A stretch of 64,000 bases of DNA from Thermobifida fusca NBRC 14071 = JCM 3263 (GTDB lineage Bacteria > Actinomycetota > Actinomycetes > Streptosporangiales > Streptosporangiaceae). The notes beneath the pieces are model-generated. The model worked only from the letters and a program-made list of their open reading frames with translations. It ran no database searches and had not been told where the DNA came from. Shown here piece by piece: positions 24,352-32,871 of this stretch. The position numbers were made by a program, and so were the translations under genes. The DNA is taken from assembly GCF_001592045.1 (NCBI RefSeq), contig NZ_BCWB01000040.1, forward strand, positions 40,651 through 104,650, read 5' to 3'. Each line of letters opens with the position of its first letter. Positions within the stretch are counted from its first letter, which is position 1.

Positions 24352-25164
24352 TTAGCGTCGGGTCGTGGCGCGCCGGATGGCTTCACAGGTGGCAAGCGAG
24401 TCGCGTGCCCCTTCCATGACCGCTTGTGCGCAGTGCACTACCCACCCCGCCACACCCTCCGGGGTCCCGGTCATATAGCCGCGCAGCGCAGCAGCGTAGT
24501 GCTCACGGCGCTGCTCGTGCCCCAACTGGGTAGGGACCAGCGAGTTGGGGTCCAGGCCGCGCGCCATCAAGGTCAACCGTTCCGCGGCGCGCGCGACGAT
24601 GCCGTCCCCCCAGCCGAAGGGGCGCAGCGCCAGCAGTTCCCCGTGCACGATCGCGCCGACCACCACGGCAGGCGCCTCGGTCCGCGCAGTGAGCAGGGAA
24701 GTCAACGCCTCCAGCCGGGCGATGACTTCGGACGCGGGCGGCGGCGAGCCCAGCTCGAGGGGATCGGTCACGTCGTCCCCGTCGCGGCGGGGACGGCCCA
24801 GCGCTTCGGGCGCGACCACGTCGGAGGCGGCCAGGACGTGCAGGCGGGCCAGGACCTGGCGGGGCGCCTTAGACCAGGTCTCCACCAGCAGCCCGAGCTC
24901 CCCGGAGACCCGCACCGACCCCCGCACCCGGGGATCGTCGCTCTCCCCGAAGCGCACCTGCTCGAGGGAGACGTCGGCTCCTTCCAGCACGGCTGAGGCA
25001 CGGGCCCCGCGCAGAGCCGCTTCCATGGAGACGTCGCTGCCGCGGCGGCGCAGCACCCGTTGCCCGATCAGCATGTCAACGAGGCTGCGGGTTTCATCGA
25101 CCGCGCGAGCGACCTCGGGAATTTCGGCGATCCGCATCAGAGGATCGGTCGGCACAGCGTTCAC
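24352..25164 (-). CDS. Degenerate Fic-fold protein
   Basis: The 270-residue product has the helical layout of Fic/DOC proteins, including an N-terminal SDVSMEAALRGARASAVLEGAD-like inhibitory-type segment (residues about 40-62, summarised) and GAIVHGELLALRPFGWGDGIVARAAERL where active Fic enzymes have HPFxDGNGR. The motif His is Arg, and DGN is replaced by WGD, so AMP transfer is unlikely. Similar proteins are common in actinobacteria near the Tad/6C region. GTG 25164 is chosen because TAGGGT (25172-25177) ends 7 bases before it; GTG 25173 overlaps that box. Confidence 0.75.
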   Translation of the reverse strand: MNAVPTDPLMRIAEIPEVARAVDETRSLVDMLIGQRVLRRRGSDVSMEAALRGARASAVLEGADVSLEQVRFGESDDPRVRGSVRVSGELGLLVETWSKAPRQVLARLHVLAASDVVAPEALGRPRRDGDDVTDPLELGSPPPASEVIARLEALTSLLTARTEAPAVVVGAIVHGELLALRPFGWGDGIVARAAERLTLMARGLDPNSLVPTQLGHEQRREHYAAALRGYMTGTPEGVAGWVVHCAQAVMEGARDSLATCEAIRRATTRR

Positions 25165-25171
25165 GTTATGC

Positions 25172-25177
25172 ACCCTA
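25172..25177 (-). promoter_or_regulatory. Leaderless -10 box for the Fic-like gene
   Basis: TAGGGT on the minus strand fits TANNNT and lies 7 bases before GTG 25164. Confidence 0.55.
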
Positions 25178-25342
25178 CGCCGAGGTGGTGCCGGGGCGCG
25201 CGACCGGGGGAGTCCTAGAGCGGTGCCGGCCGCGGGCGCACGCCATGGGGACACACGCCGCGCACCCGCACGGTAGCGGACTGGCCGCAGGGAACTATGC
25301 AAGGATTCCCCAGAGATGTGTCCGATGGAAGGAGCCGCCGCG

Positions 25343-25777
25343 GTGTCCAAAACCAACACGGGTGGCCGGAAGCCGGTGGACGTCGACGCGCCCCGGCGTT
25401 CACTGGGAGAACTCACCTCTGAGGTGACCGGTCACCTCAGCCATCTGGTGAGCCTGCAGCTTGAACTTGCTCGGACGGAGCTGGCCGCGGACGTCCGCCG
25501 GGTCGTCCAAGGGACCGCGCTGGTCATCACCGCTGCCTTGGTCGCGCACCTGATCCTCATTCTGGCTTCGATGACGATCGCGTTCGCGTTGATCGCGTTC
25601 GGTCTGCCTGGATGGCTGGCCTTCTTGATCGTTACCCTTGTGTACACGCTGGTGGCGGTCATCCTCGGGATCGTCGGTGTGCGCTCCTACAAGAAGATCC
25701 GCGGGATGCCGCGGTCGAAGGAGACCTTCGACAAGACCAAGGCCGTACTGCGTCGCGAACATACCGCGCAACAGTGA
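25343..25777 (+). CDS. Holin-X/DUF1469-like membrane protein
   Basis: This 144-residue protein has an N-terminal amphipathic segment (GELTSEVTGHLSHLVSLQLE), two membrane helices (about residues 60-82 and 90-115) and a basic C-terminus, as in the actinobacterial 'Holin-X, superfamily III' group. These are generally housekeeping membrane proteins rather than proven phage holins. GGAAGGAG stands 8 bases before GTG 25343. The stop overlaps the hydrolase start by four bases (GTGA). Confidence 0.85.
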   Translation: MSKTNTGGRKPVDVDAPRRSLGELTSEVTGHLSHLVSLQLELARTELAADVRRVVQGTALVITAALVAHLILILASMTIAFALIAFGLPGWLAFLIVTLVYTLVAVILGIVGVRSYKKIRGMPRSKETFDKTKAVLRREHTAQQ

Positions 25778-26709
25778 TTCACAGGATCAGCAACGTTCCC
25801 GACGAGTCTGCGGTTCTGATCGAGGGTCCATGGACCCATCGGCTGGTCAGCGCCGGAGGGATCCGGTTCCACGTGGTGGAGGCCGGAACGGGGCCGCTGG
25901 TCGTGCTGCTCCACGGTTTTCCGCAGTTCTGGTGGGCGTGGGAGCAGCAGATCACCGCGCTTTCTGCAGCGGGCTACCGCGCGGTCGCCGTTGATCTGCG
26001 CGGCTATGGTGCGAGCGACAAGCCGCCCCGCGGATACGACCTGTTCACTGCGGCTTCGGATATCGCCGGGCTGATCCGGGTGCTGGGGGAGGCCGATGCG
26101 GCCGTGGTCGGGCACGGCCTGGGCGGCCTGATCGGTTGGACGATGAGTGTGTGCCACCCCCGTGCGGTCCGGCGGCTGGTCGCCTTGTCGGCGCCTCATC
26201 CGGTGCAGTTGGCTACGGCGACTGTGGCGCACTGGCACCGGGCCCGCGGCCTGTGGGAGCTGCTCGGCCTGCAGGTGCCGATGCTGCCGGAACGCCGCCT
26301 GGTCGCCCGCAACGCGCAGGCAGTGGCCGAGGCGCTGCGTGCCTGGTCGTGCTCGGGTTGGCCGGATGCGCAGACGGAGCAGCGTTTCCGGGAAGCGTTC
26401 CAGATCCCCTTGGTGGCCCACTGCTCGGTGGAGTATCACCGGTGGCTGTTCCGGTCCCGGTTCCGCCCGGACGGCTATCGTTACCTGCAACGCATGCGTG
26501 AGCCCAGTCCGGTCCCCACGCTGTACGTGCACGGTGTTGCGGACCCCCTCATCCTGCCTGCGGCAGCGCACGGACTGGAGCGGCACGTACGCGTGCCCTA
26601 CCGGTTGCGGTTGGTGGAGGGCGCGGGGCACTTCCCTCACCAGGAACGCCCCGACCAGGTGAATGCACTGCTTGTGGAGTGGCTTTCCGATGACGCAGCA
26701 CAGACGTGA
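25774..26709 (+). CDS. Alpha/beta-hydrolase, epoxide-hydrolase-like, lacking the nucleophile
   Basis: This 311-residue protein has the oxyanion motif LHGFPQFWWAW and VDLRGYGASDKP, typical of EphE-like epoxide hydrolases, with conserved late Asp (VHGVADPLIL) and His (GAGHFPHQERP). The nucleophile elbow reads VVGHGLGG; Gly (codon GGC) replaces the Asp or Ser expected after GH. It may bind ligand without hydrolysing it or use another mechanism. It is coupled to the holin-like gene, and in mycobacteria ephE (Rv3670) also neighbours this region. Confidence 0.85.
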   Translation: MIHRISNVPDESAVLIEGPWTHRLVSAGGIRFHVVEAGTGPLVVLLHGFPQFWWAWEQQITALSAAGYRAVAVDLRGYGASDKPPRGYDLFTAASDIAGLIRVLGEADAAVVGHGLGGLIGWTMSVCHPRAVRRLVALSAPHPVQLATATVAHWHRARGLWELLGLQVPMLPERRLVARNAQAVAEALRAWSCSGWPDAQTEQRFREAFQIPLVAHCSVEYHRWLFRSRFRPDGYRYLQRMREPSPVPTLYVHGVADPLILPAAAHGLERHVRVPYRLRLVEGAGHFPHQERPDQVNALLVEWLSDDAAQT

Positions 26710-27187
26710 CCGGGACCGTAGAGCAGACGGCCGGGCGCAGAACCAGCGGCCCCGGGACCGGTACGGGCGTCCGCTGCCGTATGGGGCTCCAGGGGTGCCG
26801 CGGGTGCCCGACGACGCGGAGTTCTCCCCCACTGAAGGGTTGCGGGAGGCCCAGCGGCTGCTGGACGAGGGGTACGCCTTCCACGCCCACGAGGTGCTGG
26901 AGGCGGTGTGGAAGTCGGTGGACGGCCCGCAACGGGAGCTGTGGCGCGGACTGGCCCAGGTCGCGGTGGGGGTGACGCATGCGCAGCGCGGGAACACTGT
27001 GGGGGCGGCCCGCCTGCTGCGCCGGGGAGCGGACCGGGTGGCCGAGTACGGCGCGGAGGCGCCCCACGGGGTGGATGCGCTGGGGGTGGCCGCCTGTGCG
27101 CGGGCGATGGCTGATCGGATCGAAGCTGGCAGGGCGGCCGAAGTTGATCCGGCAGAGCTGCGGCTGGTCCGGGCTGCTGGAGGGTGA
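26690..27187 (+). CDS. DUF309 family protein
   Basis: The 165-residue product has a charged N-terminus and then the DUF309 helical core: GYAFHAHEVLEAVWKS, ELWRGLAQVAVGVTHAQRGN and GAARLLRRGADRV. Function is unknown. It starts inside the hydrolase gene (20-base overlap) with GGAGTGG upstream of ATG 26690, so the three genes form one operon. Confidence 0.9.
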   Translation: MTQHRRDRDRRADGRAQNQRPRDRYGRPLPYGAPGVPRVPDDAEFSPTEGLREAQRLLDEGYAFHAHEVLEAVWKSVDGPQRELWRGLAQVAVGVTHAQRGNTVGAARLLRRGADRVAEYGAEAPHGVDALGVAACARAMADRIEAGRAAEVDPAELRLVRAAGG

Positions 27188-27220
27188 CGGGCCAGGGCTC
27201 GGACTGCGACCGTAGCGCGG

Positions 27221-27244
27221 GCTGGGCGCAGCGCGGCGCCCAGC
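27221..27244 (+). terminator. Hairpin downstream of the DUF309 operon
   Basis: A perfect 9-bp stem GCTGGGCGC/GCGCCCAGC with a 6-base loop lies 34 bases after the operon. Confidence 0.6.
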
Positions 27245-27759
27245 GGTGTTCCGCGGGTGGGGGACCGGGCTGGGGATGCCCGGGCGGATCTTTCCCGAGG
27301 AGGCTCCCGCGTGCGGTGGCGTGGCGGGCAGCGTGCAGCGAATCGTGCGTTCCGTGATTGCTGTGCCGCTGGGTGATCGCGCCGCGGGGATGCCTTGAGC
27401 GCCGTGGCGCATGCGCTCCATGCGTTATTTGTTGCGTTTTGTCATTTTTTGCGAAAAAAGCGACAAAAGAGAAGTTTGTTCTCTCTGTTGGGTGAATGTC
27501 GCATTTTTTGGGGTGTTGTCGGACCGCAAACCTCAAGGTTTTCTCGAAAACCTCCTTTGGGACCTCACATTTCCGGGTAACGATGCGTAGACTCCCGGCA
27601 CATCGAATCCGTTAATACAACGGAAACGATGGGGATTTTCCCGACCATGGAGGCACCGGCAAGACCCCGCCTGACGTGCTGGAGGGCGACCCGTCCGGAA
27701 AGCCCTGGACGGCGGAGCGAGCACCCGGGCGGGGCCCTGCCCGTCTGGAGGAGGACGGA
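27245..27759 (+). promoter_or_regulatory. AT-rich leader region upstream of H+-pyrophosphatase
   Basis: This gene-free stretch holds an unusual AT-rich hairpin at 27437-27468 (TTTTGTC and TTTTTT arms pairing with AAAAAA and GACAAAA) and a palindrome AGGTTTTC-tc-GAAAACCT at 27536-27553. Either could be an operator or part of a leader for the pyrophosphatase gene. I see no conserved riboswitch I can name. Confidence 0.45.
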
Positions 27760-30114
27760 TTGACCGGGCTCAACCTTGCCGCTGACAGCGGCGCCGAGCT
27801 CGCTCTGCTCGGTATGGATCTCACGCTCGTCATCGTGGTTCTCGCGGTGGCACTGCTCGCGCTGGCTGTTGCCGGGACCCTCGTGCGTGAGGTTCTCGCC
27901 GCAAGCCAAGGCACAGAGCGCATGCAGAATATCGCACGAGCGGTCCAAGAAGGCGCGGCTGCCTATCTCAAACGCCAATTCCGCACCCTCGCGGTCTTTG
28001 TCATTATCATTCCCCTGCTGCTTCTCCTGTTGCCCGCAGACACGGAAGCCGTCCGCTGGGGACGCTCCATCTTCTTCGCGATCGGCGCGCTCTTCTCCGC
28101 GATGACCGGGTTCCTCGGCATGTGGCTCGCCGTGCGCGGCAACCTCCGCGTCGCCGCGGCCGCCCGCGCCGGAGAAGCACGAGCTGCCATGCGGATCGCC
28201 TTCCGCACCGGCGGTGTCGCCGGCATGTTCACCGTCGGCCTCGGCCTGCTCGGCGCAGCTCTCGTAGTCCTCATCTACCGGGCCGACGCCCCGATCGTCC
28301 TGGAAGGCTTCGGGTTCGGCGCGGCCCTGCTCGCCATGTTCATGCGGGTCGGCGGCGGAATCTTCACCAAGGCGGCTGACGTCGGCGCCGACCTGGTAGG
28401 CAAAGTCGAACACCACATCCCCGAAGACGACCCCCGCAATGCCGCCACTATCGCGGACAACGTGGGCGACAACGTCGGCGACTGCGCGGGCATGGCCGCC
28501 GACCTGTTCGAGTCGTACGCGGTGGTCCTCGTCGCCTCCCTCGTCCTGGGCCGGGTCGCCTTCGGCACGGAAGGACTCGTCTTCCCGCTCCTCGTGCCCA
28601 TGATCGGGGTCATCACCGCGATCATCGGGATCTTCGTGGTCTCCCCCCGCGCCCGCGACGCCAACGCCATGGCGGCGATCAACCGCGGGTTCTTCATCTC
28701 AGCGGTCATCTCCGCCGTCCTCGTCGTGGGAGCAGCCCTGCTCTACCTGCCCGACACCTTCGCGGAACTGGAGGGCGTCCCCGCAGATATCGCTGCCTTG
28801 GACGGCAACCCGCAGCTCATCGCGATCGGCGCGGTACTCATCGGCCTCCTGCTCGCCGCAGCCATCCAGCTGCTCACCGGCTACTTCACCGAAACCAACC
28901 GCCCGCCGGTACGGGAAATCGGGGAGAGCTCCCGCAGCGGACCGGCGACCGTGGTCCTCGCCGGCGTGTCCGTGGGACTGGAGTCTGCCGTCTATTCGGC
29001 GCTGCTCATCGCCGGAGCCGTCTACGCGGCGTTCCTCCTGGGCGGCGGCAACATCACCGTCAGCCTGTTCGCTGTGGCCCTCGCCGGAACCGGCCTGCTG
29101 ACCACCGTCGGAGTCATCGTGGCCATGGACACGTTCGGCCCGGTCGCAGACAACGCGCAAGGCATCGCCGAAATGTCCGGGGACGTGGAAGGCTCCGGGG
29201 CTGAGGTGCTCAACAGCCTGGACGCGGTGGGGAACACCACCAAGGCGATCACCAAGGGCATTGCGATCGCCACCGCGGTACTCGCCGCGACCGCGCTCTT
29301 CGGCGCCTTCCGCACCGCGGTCGAAGCGGAACTGGGCGCCACGGAGTTCAGCCTCTCCGTGGACCAGCCGGACGTGCTCGTAGGCGTGATCATCGGAGCG
29401 GCCGTCGTCTTCCTGTTCTCCGGGCTGGCCATTATGGCGGTGGGCCGTGCTGCGGGCCGCGTCGTCCACGAAGTCCGCGAACAGTTCCGGACCCGGCCGG
29501 GGATCATGGACGGCACGGAGAAACCCGAATACGGCCGAGTCGTCGACATCTGCACGCGCGACTCGCTACGGGAGCTCATCACTCCCGGACTGCTCGCGGT
29601 CCTCACCCCCATCGCGCTCGGCTTCGCCCTCGGCTACGCCCCGCTCGGCGCGTTCCTCGGCGGCGGTATCGCGGCGGGCGCCCTCATGGCGGTCTTCCTT
29701 GCCAACTCCGGCGGTGCCTGGGACAACGCGAAGAAACTCGTCGAAGACGGGCACTACGGCGGCAAAGGCTCTGAAGCGCACGAGGCCACCGTCATCGGCG
29801 ACACCATCGGCGACCCCTTCAAGGACACCGCGGGCCCGGCCATCAACCCGCTGCTCAAGGTGATGAACCTGGTGGCGCTGCTCATTGCGCCGAGCGTGGT
29901 CATCTACGCCGACAACCTCGCCCTGCGGCTCGGCATCACCGTGGCCTCCGTGGCGCTGCTCGTCGGCGTCATCGTGTGGAGCAAGCGGCGCAGCACGGAC
30001 GGCAGCTTCGCCGCTGAGGCCACCAAGACGCAGCCGGAGGCGCCGGCAGCCGACCAGGGCGCCGCCAAGGAGGAGCCGGTCAGCCAGGGCGGAGGCGCAT
30101 CCTCCCAGGAGTGA
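27760..30114 (+). CDS. hppA: Membrane-bound proton-translocating pyrophosphatase
   Basis: This 784-residue integral membrane enzyme couples PPi hydrolysis to H+ pumping. Signature segments are the Asp-rich DDPRNAATIADNVGDNVGD, GNTTKAITKG and DNAKKLVEDG. Lys in GNTTKA and Thr in KAIT are the residues associated with the K+-independent class. About 16 membrane helices are expected. I chose TTG 27760 because GGAGGAGG stands 5 bases upstream; the frame extends to 27676, but that leader has no homology. A short hydrophilic tail follows the last helix. Confidence 0.95.
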   Translation: MTGLNLAADSGAELALLGMDLTLVIVVLAVALLALAVAGTLVREVLAASQGTERMQNIARAVQEGAAAYLKRQFRTLAVFVIIIPLLLLLLPADTEAVRWGRSIFFAIGALFSAMTGFLGMWLAVRGNLRVAAAARAGEARAAMRIAFRTGGVAGMFTVGLGLLGAALVVLIYRADAPIVLEGFGFGAALLAMFMRVGGGIFTKAADVGADLVGKVEHHIPEDDPRNAATIADNVGDNVGDCAGMAADLFESYAVVLVASLVLGRVAFGTEGLVFPLLVPMIGVITAIIGIFVVSPRARDANAMAAINRGFFISAVISAVLVVGAALLYLPDTFAELEGVPADIAALDGNPQLIAIGAVLIGLLLAAAIQLLTGYFTETNRPPVREIGESSRSGPATVVLAGVSVGLESAVYSALLIAGAVYAAFLLGGGNITVSLFAVALAGTGLLTTVGVIVAMDTFGPVADNAQGIAEMSGDVEGSGAEVLNSLDAVGNTTKAITKGIAIATAVLAATALFGAFRTAVEAELGATEFSLSVDQPDVLVGVIIGAAVVFLFSGLAIMAVGRAAGRVVHEVREQFRTRPGIMDGTEKPEYGRVVDICTRDSLRELITPGLLAVLTPIALGFALGYAPLGAFLGGGIAAGALMAVFLANSGGAWDNAKKLVEDGHYGGKGSEAHEATVIGDTIGDPFKDTAGPAINPLLKVMNLVALLIAPSVVIYADNLALRLGITVASVALLVGVIVWSKRRSTDGSFAAEATKTQPEAPAADQGAAKEEPVSQGGGASSQE

Positions 30115-30141
30115 CCGGCGGCTGTCCGCCAGAAGAAAACC

Positions 30142-30183
30142 CGTCGCGCCGGGAAGCACGCGGCTCCCCTTCCCGGCGCGACG
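30142..30183 (+). terminator. Strong hairpin after H+-pyrophosphatase
   Basis: A perfect 15-bp stem CGTCGCGCCGGGAAG with its complement and a 12-base loop lies 28 bases after the stop. Confidence 0.85.
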
Positions 30184-30249
30184 CCCGTGGAACCCGGCAA
30201 CCTTCCGGGTGGTCTGGGCACCGTACTCGACCCATGGCAGACTGACGGC

Positions 30250-30342
30250 ATGAGCGGTATGAGAGGGCTCGCCGTCATCGTCGGCGTGATGGTGGCATTC
30301 ATCGCCCTACTAGCCATCGTGGCGACGGTGATCACGTCATGA
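30250..30342 (+). CDS. Small 30-residue single-helix membrane protein
   Basis: The frame encodes MSGMRGLAVIVGVMVAF followed by a continuous hydrophobic run to VITS, one membrane helix with almost no soluble part. Its stop overlaps the SixA start by four bases (ATGA). A CAGACT box 6 bases before the ATG could give a leaderless start. Coupling and composition support a real gene; function is unknown. Confidence 0.65.
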   Translation: MSGMRGLAVIVGVMVAFIALLAIVATVITS

Positions 30343-30812
30343 GCCGCCGGTTGGTCGTTCTCCGCCACGCCCAAGCCGAACATTCCGCGTCTCTTGCTGA
30401 CGTCGACCGCCCCCTCACCCAGGAAGGACGCCAGCAGGCCAGGATGGTGGGCGAACGCCTCGCCCGGGAAGGTCTGCTCCCCGACCACGTCCTCTGCTCC
30501 ACCGCCCGGCGCACCCGGCAGACGTGGGACCTGGTCGCGGAACAACTGCCGTGCGAGCCCGAAGTGGACTTCGACGCAGAGCTGTACACCGCAGACGTGG
30601 ACACCGCGCTGCAGCTGGTCAGCTACGTCGACCCCCAGGTGCGCACCCTGCTCGTGGTCGGCCACAATCCGACGATGGCGCAGCTCGCCGCCGCGTTCGA
30701 CAGCGAATCCGGGTACCTGTCCTTTCCTCCCGCCTCGGTGGCGGTGGTCGACCTGGACGTCGACTGGCTCTACATCGCTCCGGGAACCGGGCGGCTGCGG
30801 CTCGTAATGTGA
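30339..30812 (+). CDS. sixA: SixA-type phosphohistidine phosphatase
   Basis: This 157-residue histidine-phosphatase-superfamily protein has the catalytic RHAQAE near the N-terminus, STARRTRQTW and the second catalytic His in VVGHNPTM. SixA removes phosphate from phosphohistidine, for example in phosphorelay or PTS proteins; the target here is unknown. It follows a coupled small membrane protein and converges on serB. Confidence 0.9.
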   Translation: MSRRLVVLRHAQAEHSASLADVDRPLTQEGRQQARMVGERLAREGLLPDHVLCSTARRTRQTWDLVAEQLPCEPEVDFDAELYTADVDTALQLVSYVDPQVRTLLVVGHNPTMAQLAAAFDSESGYLSFPPASVAVVDLDVDWLYIAPGTGRLRLVM

Positions 30813-30836
30813 CCGAGCCGTCCCGCGTCCCTGCGG

Positions 30837-32066
30837 TCAGGCGTAGCTGCCCCGTTCCGCGGCTTCCACTTCCTCCCGGGAGATCCCCAGCAGGAAGAGC
30901 ACCGTGTCGAGGTAGGGCACGTTCACCGACGTGTCGGCCTGGGCACGGACCACCGGTTTGGCGTTGAACGCCACCCCGAGCCCGGCGACCCGGAGCATGT
31001 CGAGGTCGTTCGCGCCGTCGCCGATCGCCACGGTCTGGCTGAGCGGCACCCCCGCCTCCGCGGCGAACCGCTCCAGGGCCGCGGCCTTGCCTTTCCGGTC
31101 GATGATCGGTCCGACCAGCGAACCGGTGAGCTTGCCGTCGACGATTTCGAGGACGTTGGCCGCCGAGTAGTCGATGCCGAGCTCTTCCACCAGGTAGTCG
31201 GTGAGCTGGGTGAAGCCGCCGCTGACGATGGCGCACTCGTAGCCGAGGAATTTGAGGGTGCGGATCAGGGTGCGCGCTCCCGGGGTGAGCGTCATCTTCT
31301 CGCGCACTTCTTCCAGGATGCTCGCGTCCAGCCCTTTCAGCAGGGCGACGCGCCGCCGCAGCGACTCCTCGAAGTCCAGTTCACCGCGCATCGCCTCCTC
31401 GGTGATCCGGGCGACCTCGTCCCCGCAGCCCGCGTACTGGGCGAGCAGTTCGATGACCTCGCACTGGATGAGCGTGGAGTCGACGTCCATCACCACCAGG
31501 TGCTTGGACCGCCGGTGGAGGCCGCTCGTCTGCACGGCCACGTCCACCGACTGGGTGGCGGCCTCCAACGCCAGGTCGGTGCGGAGCTGTTCCAGGTTGC
31601 CCCCGGTCAAGGAGAGGGAGAGCGCGGTCACCGGGTAGCTGGCCAAGCGTTCGATACGGTCGATGTTGGCTCCTGCCCGTGCCACACAGGAAGCGATGGC
31701 GCCGACCGCGCCTGGACGCAGCGGGTCCCCCATGATCGTGACGTCGAGGCGGGTCCCCGTGCAGGGGCGCACCCGCTCGCCGTCGACCATGAAGTCGACG
31801 TCCATGTCCATATCGACCGCGACTTTGGAAACCGCCGAGCGGATCTCCTCGAACAGGCGCTCTTTGCGGACCCCGGGGGCAACGCGTTCGTCGGCCGACA
31901 GCAAAGCGCCCAGGAGCAGACGCCCACCAATGACAACCTGCTCCAAGTCGGTGATGGTGACCGGGAAGACCGACAAGGTGCTCAGCAGTCGAGCGCTGAT
32001 GCCCGGACGATCTTTACCGGTGACCGTCACCAGCAGGGTTTCAGGCACGGAATTCGCGAGAGTCAT
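30837..32066 (-). CDS. serB: Phosphoserine phosphatase with N-terminal ACT domains
   Basis: The 409-residue enzyme catalyses the last step of serine synthesis. Two ACT-like regions (residues about 8-190, beginning LLVTVTGKDRPGISARLL) precede the HAD phosphatase domain with DVDSTL (nucleophile and acid Asp), SGGFTQL and IGDGANDLDML. ACT domains suggest feedback by serine. ATG 32066 begins at homology; the open frame continues to 32135 but the extra residues are unlikely to be used. Confidence 0.95.
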   Translation of the reverse strand: MTLANSVPETLLVTVTGKDRPGISARLLSTLSVFPVTITDLEQVVIGGRLLLGALLSADERVAPGVRKERLFEEIRSAVSKVAVDMDMDVDFMVDGERVRPCTGTRLDVTIMGDPLRPGAVGAIASCVARAGANIDRIERLASYPVTALSLSLTGGNLEQLRTDLALEAATQSVDVAVQTSGLHRRSKHLVVMDVDSTLIQCEVIELLAQYAGCGDEVARITEEAMRGELDFEESLRRRVALLKGLDASILEEVREKMTLTPGARTLIRTLKFLGYECAIVSGGFTQLTDYLVEELGIDYSAANVLEIVDGKLTGSLVGPIIDRKGKAAALERFAAEAGVPLSQTVAIGDGANDLDMLRVAGLGVAFNAKPVVRAQADTSVNVPYLDTVLFLLGISREEVEAAERGSYA

Positions 32067-32227
32067 GACGGCTCTAAAGGTACTCTGCTGGACCACAGTG
32101 GCGTAGACCAGGGCACCCCAGTCCCGGGCGGGCACACTCTGTTACCCGACGTGGGACCCTTCACCGGCCGACAGCACTGTGCTCCACATCACGTACCACG
32201 GAGAGCCGCAGCGGATCCGCGCCGCGG

Positions 32228-32842
32228 TCACCTGCACTTCTGGCCGGGGCGCTGTTCCAGCACCTGGATGCCACCCATCAGGCAGGTCCCGGTGATCCGG
32301 ATCGTCGGGGCGCTCGGATCAGTGACGCTGTCCACCTTACTGAGGTCCACTCCGCCCAGGAAGACATTGGCCTGGTTGACCACCCGCACGCCGGGCGGCA
32401 CGATGATCCGCAGCCCGCCGAAGATCACCGCGCACTGGAAGACGACTTCGCGCTGGGCGAGCACCGCCTCCCGCAGGTCCAGGTCCACCCCACCGCACAG
32501 GATGGACACGGTGGTGTGCGGCTCCACCAGCCAGCGTCCCGCACGCTCCACCCCGCCGAAGACCGCGGAAATCGCTTCTTTCCCCCGGCTTTGCGCGGCC
32601 AGTTGCTGCGCCTCCGCGGAGGACAGCGACGGGTCCGTCCCCGAAGCAGGCGACGCGCCGAGCGATGAGGGAAGGTCGCGGGTGATTTCGGCGAGTTCCC
32701 CCACAGTGGTCGCCCGGTACACCCGGTCCAACCGTTCGTCGAGTTCCTCGTGGTTGATGCGGCCTTCCGCAAGCGCGTTGCGGAGCACTTCGGCGCTGCG
32801 CTCGCGGTCCGCGTCAGAGGCGCGGAGACGTTCCAGGTCCAT
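32228..32842 (-). CDS. DUF1707 protein with LiaF-like C-terminal domain (copy 2)
   Basis: The 204-residue product has a DUF1707 domain (LRASDADRERSAEVLRNALA, INHEELDERLDRVYRATTV) and a C-terminal right-handed beta region (AVFGGVERAGRWLVEPHTTV, VPPGVRVVNQANVFLGGVDL) like the cell-wall-active-antibiotic response protein LiaF. Family members are linked to envelope stress. It is a tandem paralogue of the next gene, 29 bases away. GGAG precedes ATG 32842. Confidence 0.88.
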   Translation of the reverse strand: MDLERLRASDADRERSAEVLRNALAEGRINHEELDERLDRVYRATTVGELAEITRDLPSSLGASPASGTDPSLSSAEAQQLAAQSRGKEAISAVFGGVERAGRWLVEPHTTVSILCGGVDLDLREAVLAQREVVFQCAVIFGGLRIIVPPGVRVVNQANVFLGGVDLSKVDSVTDPSAPTIRITGTCLMGGIQVLEQRPGQKCR

Positions 32843-32871
32843 GGTGGAGCTCCTCACAGCAGCAGACGGCG

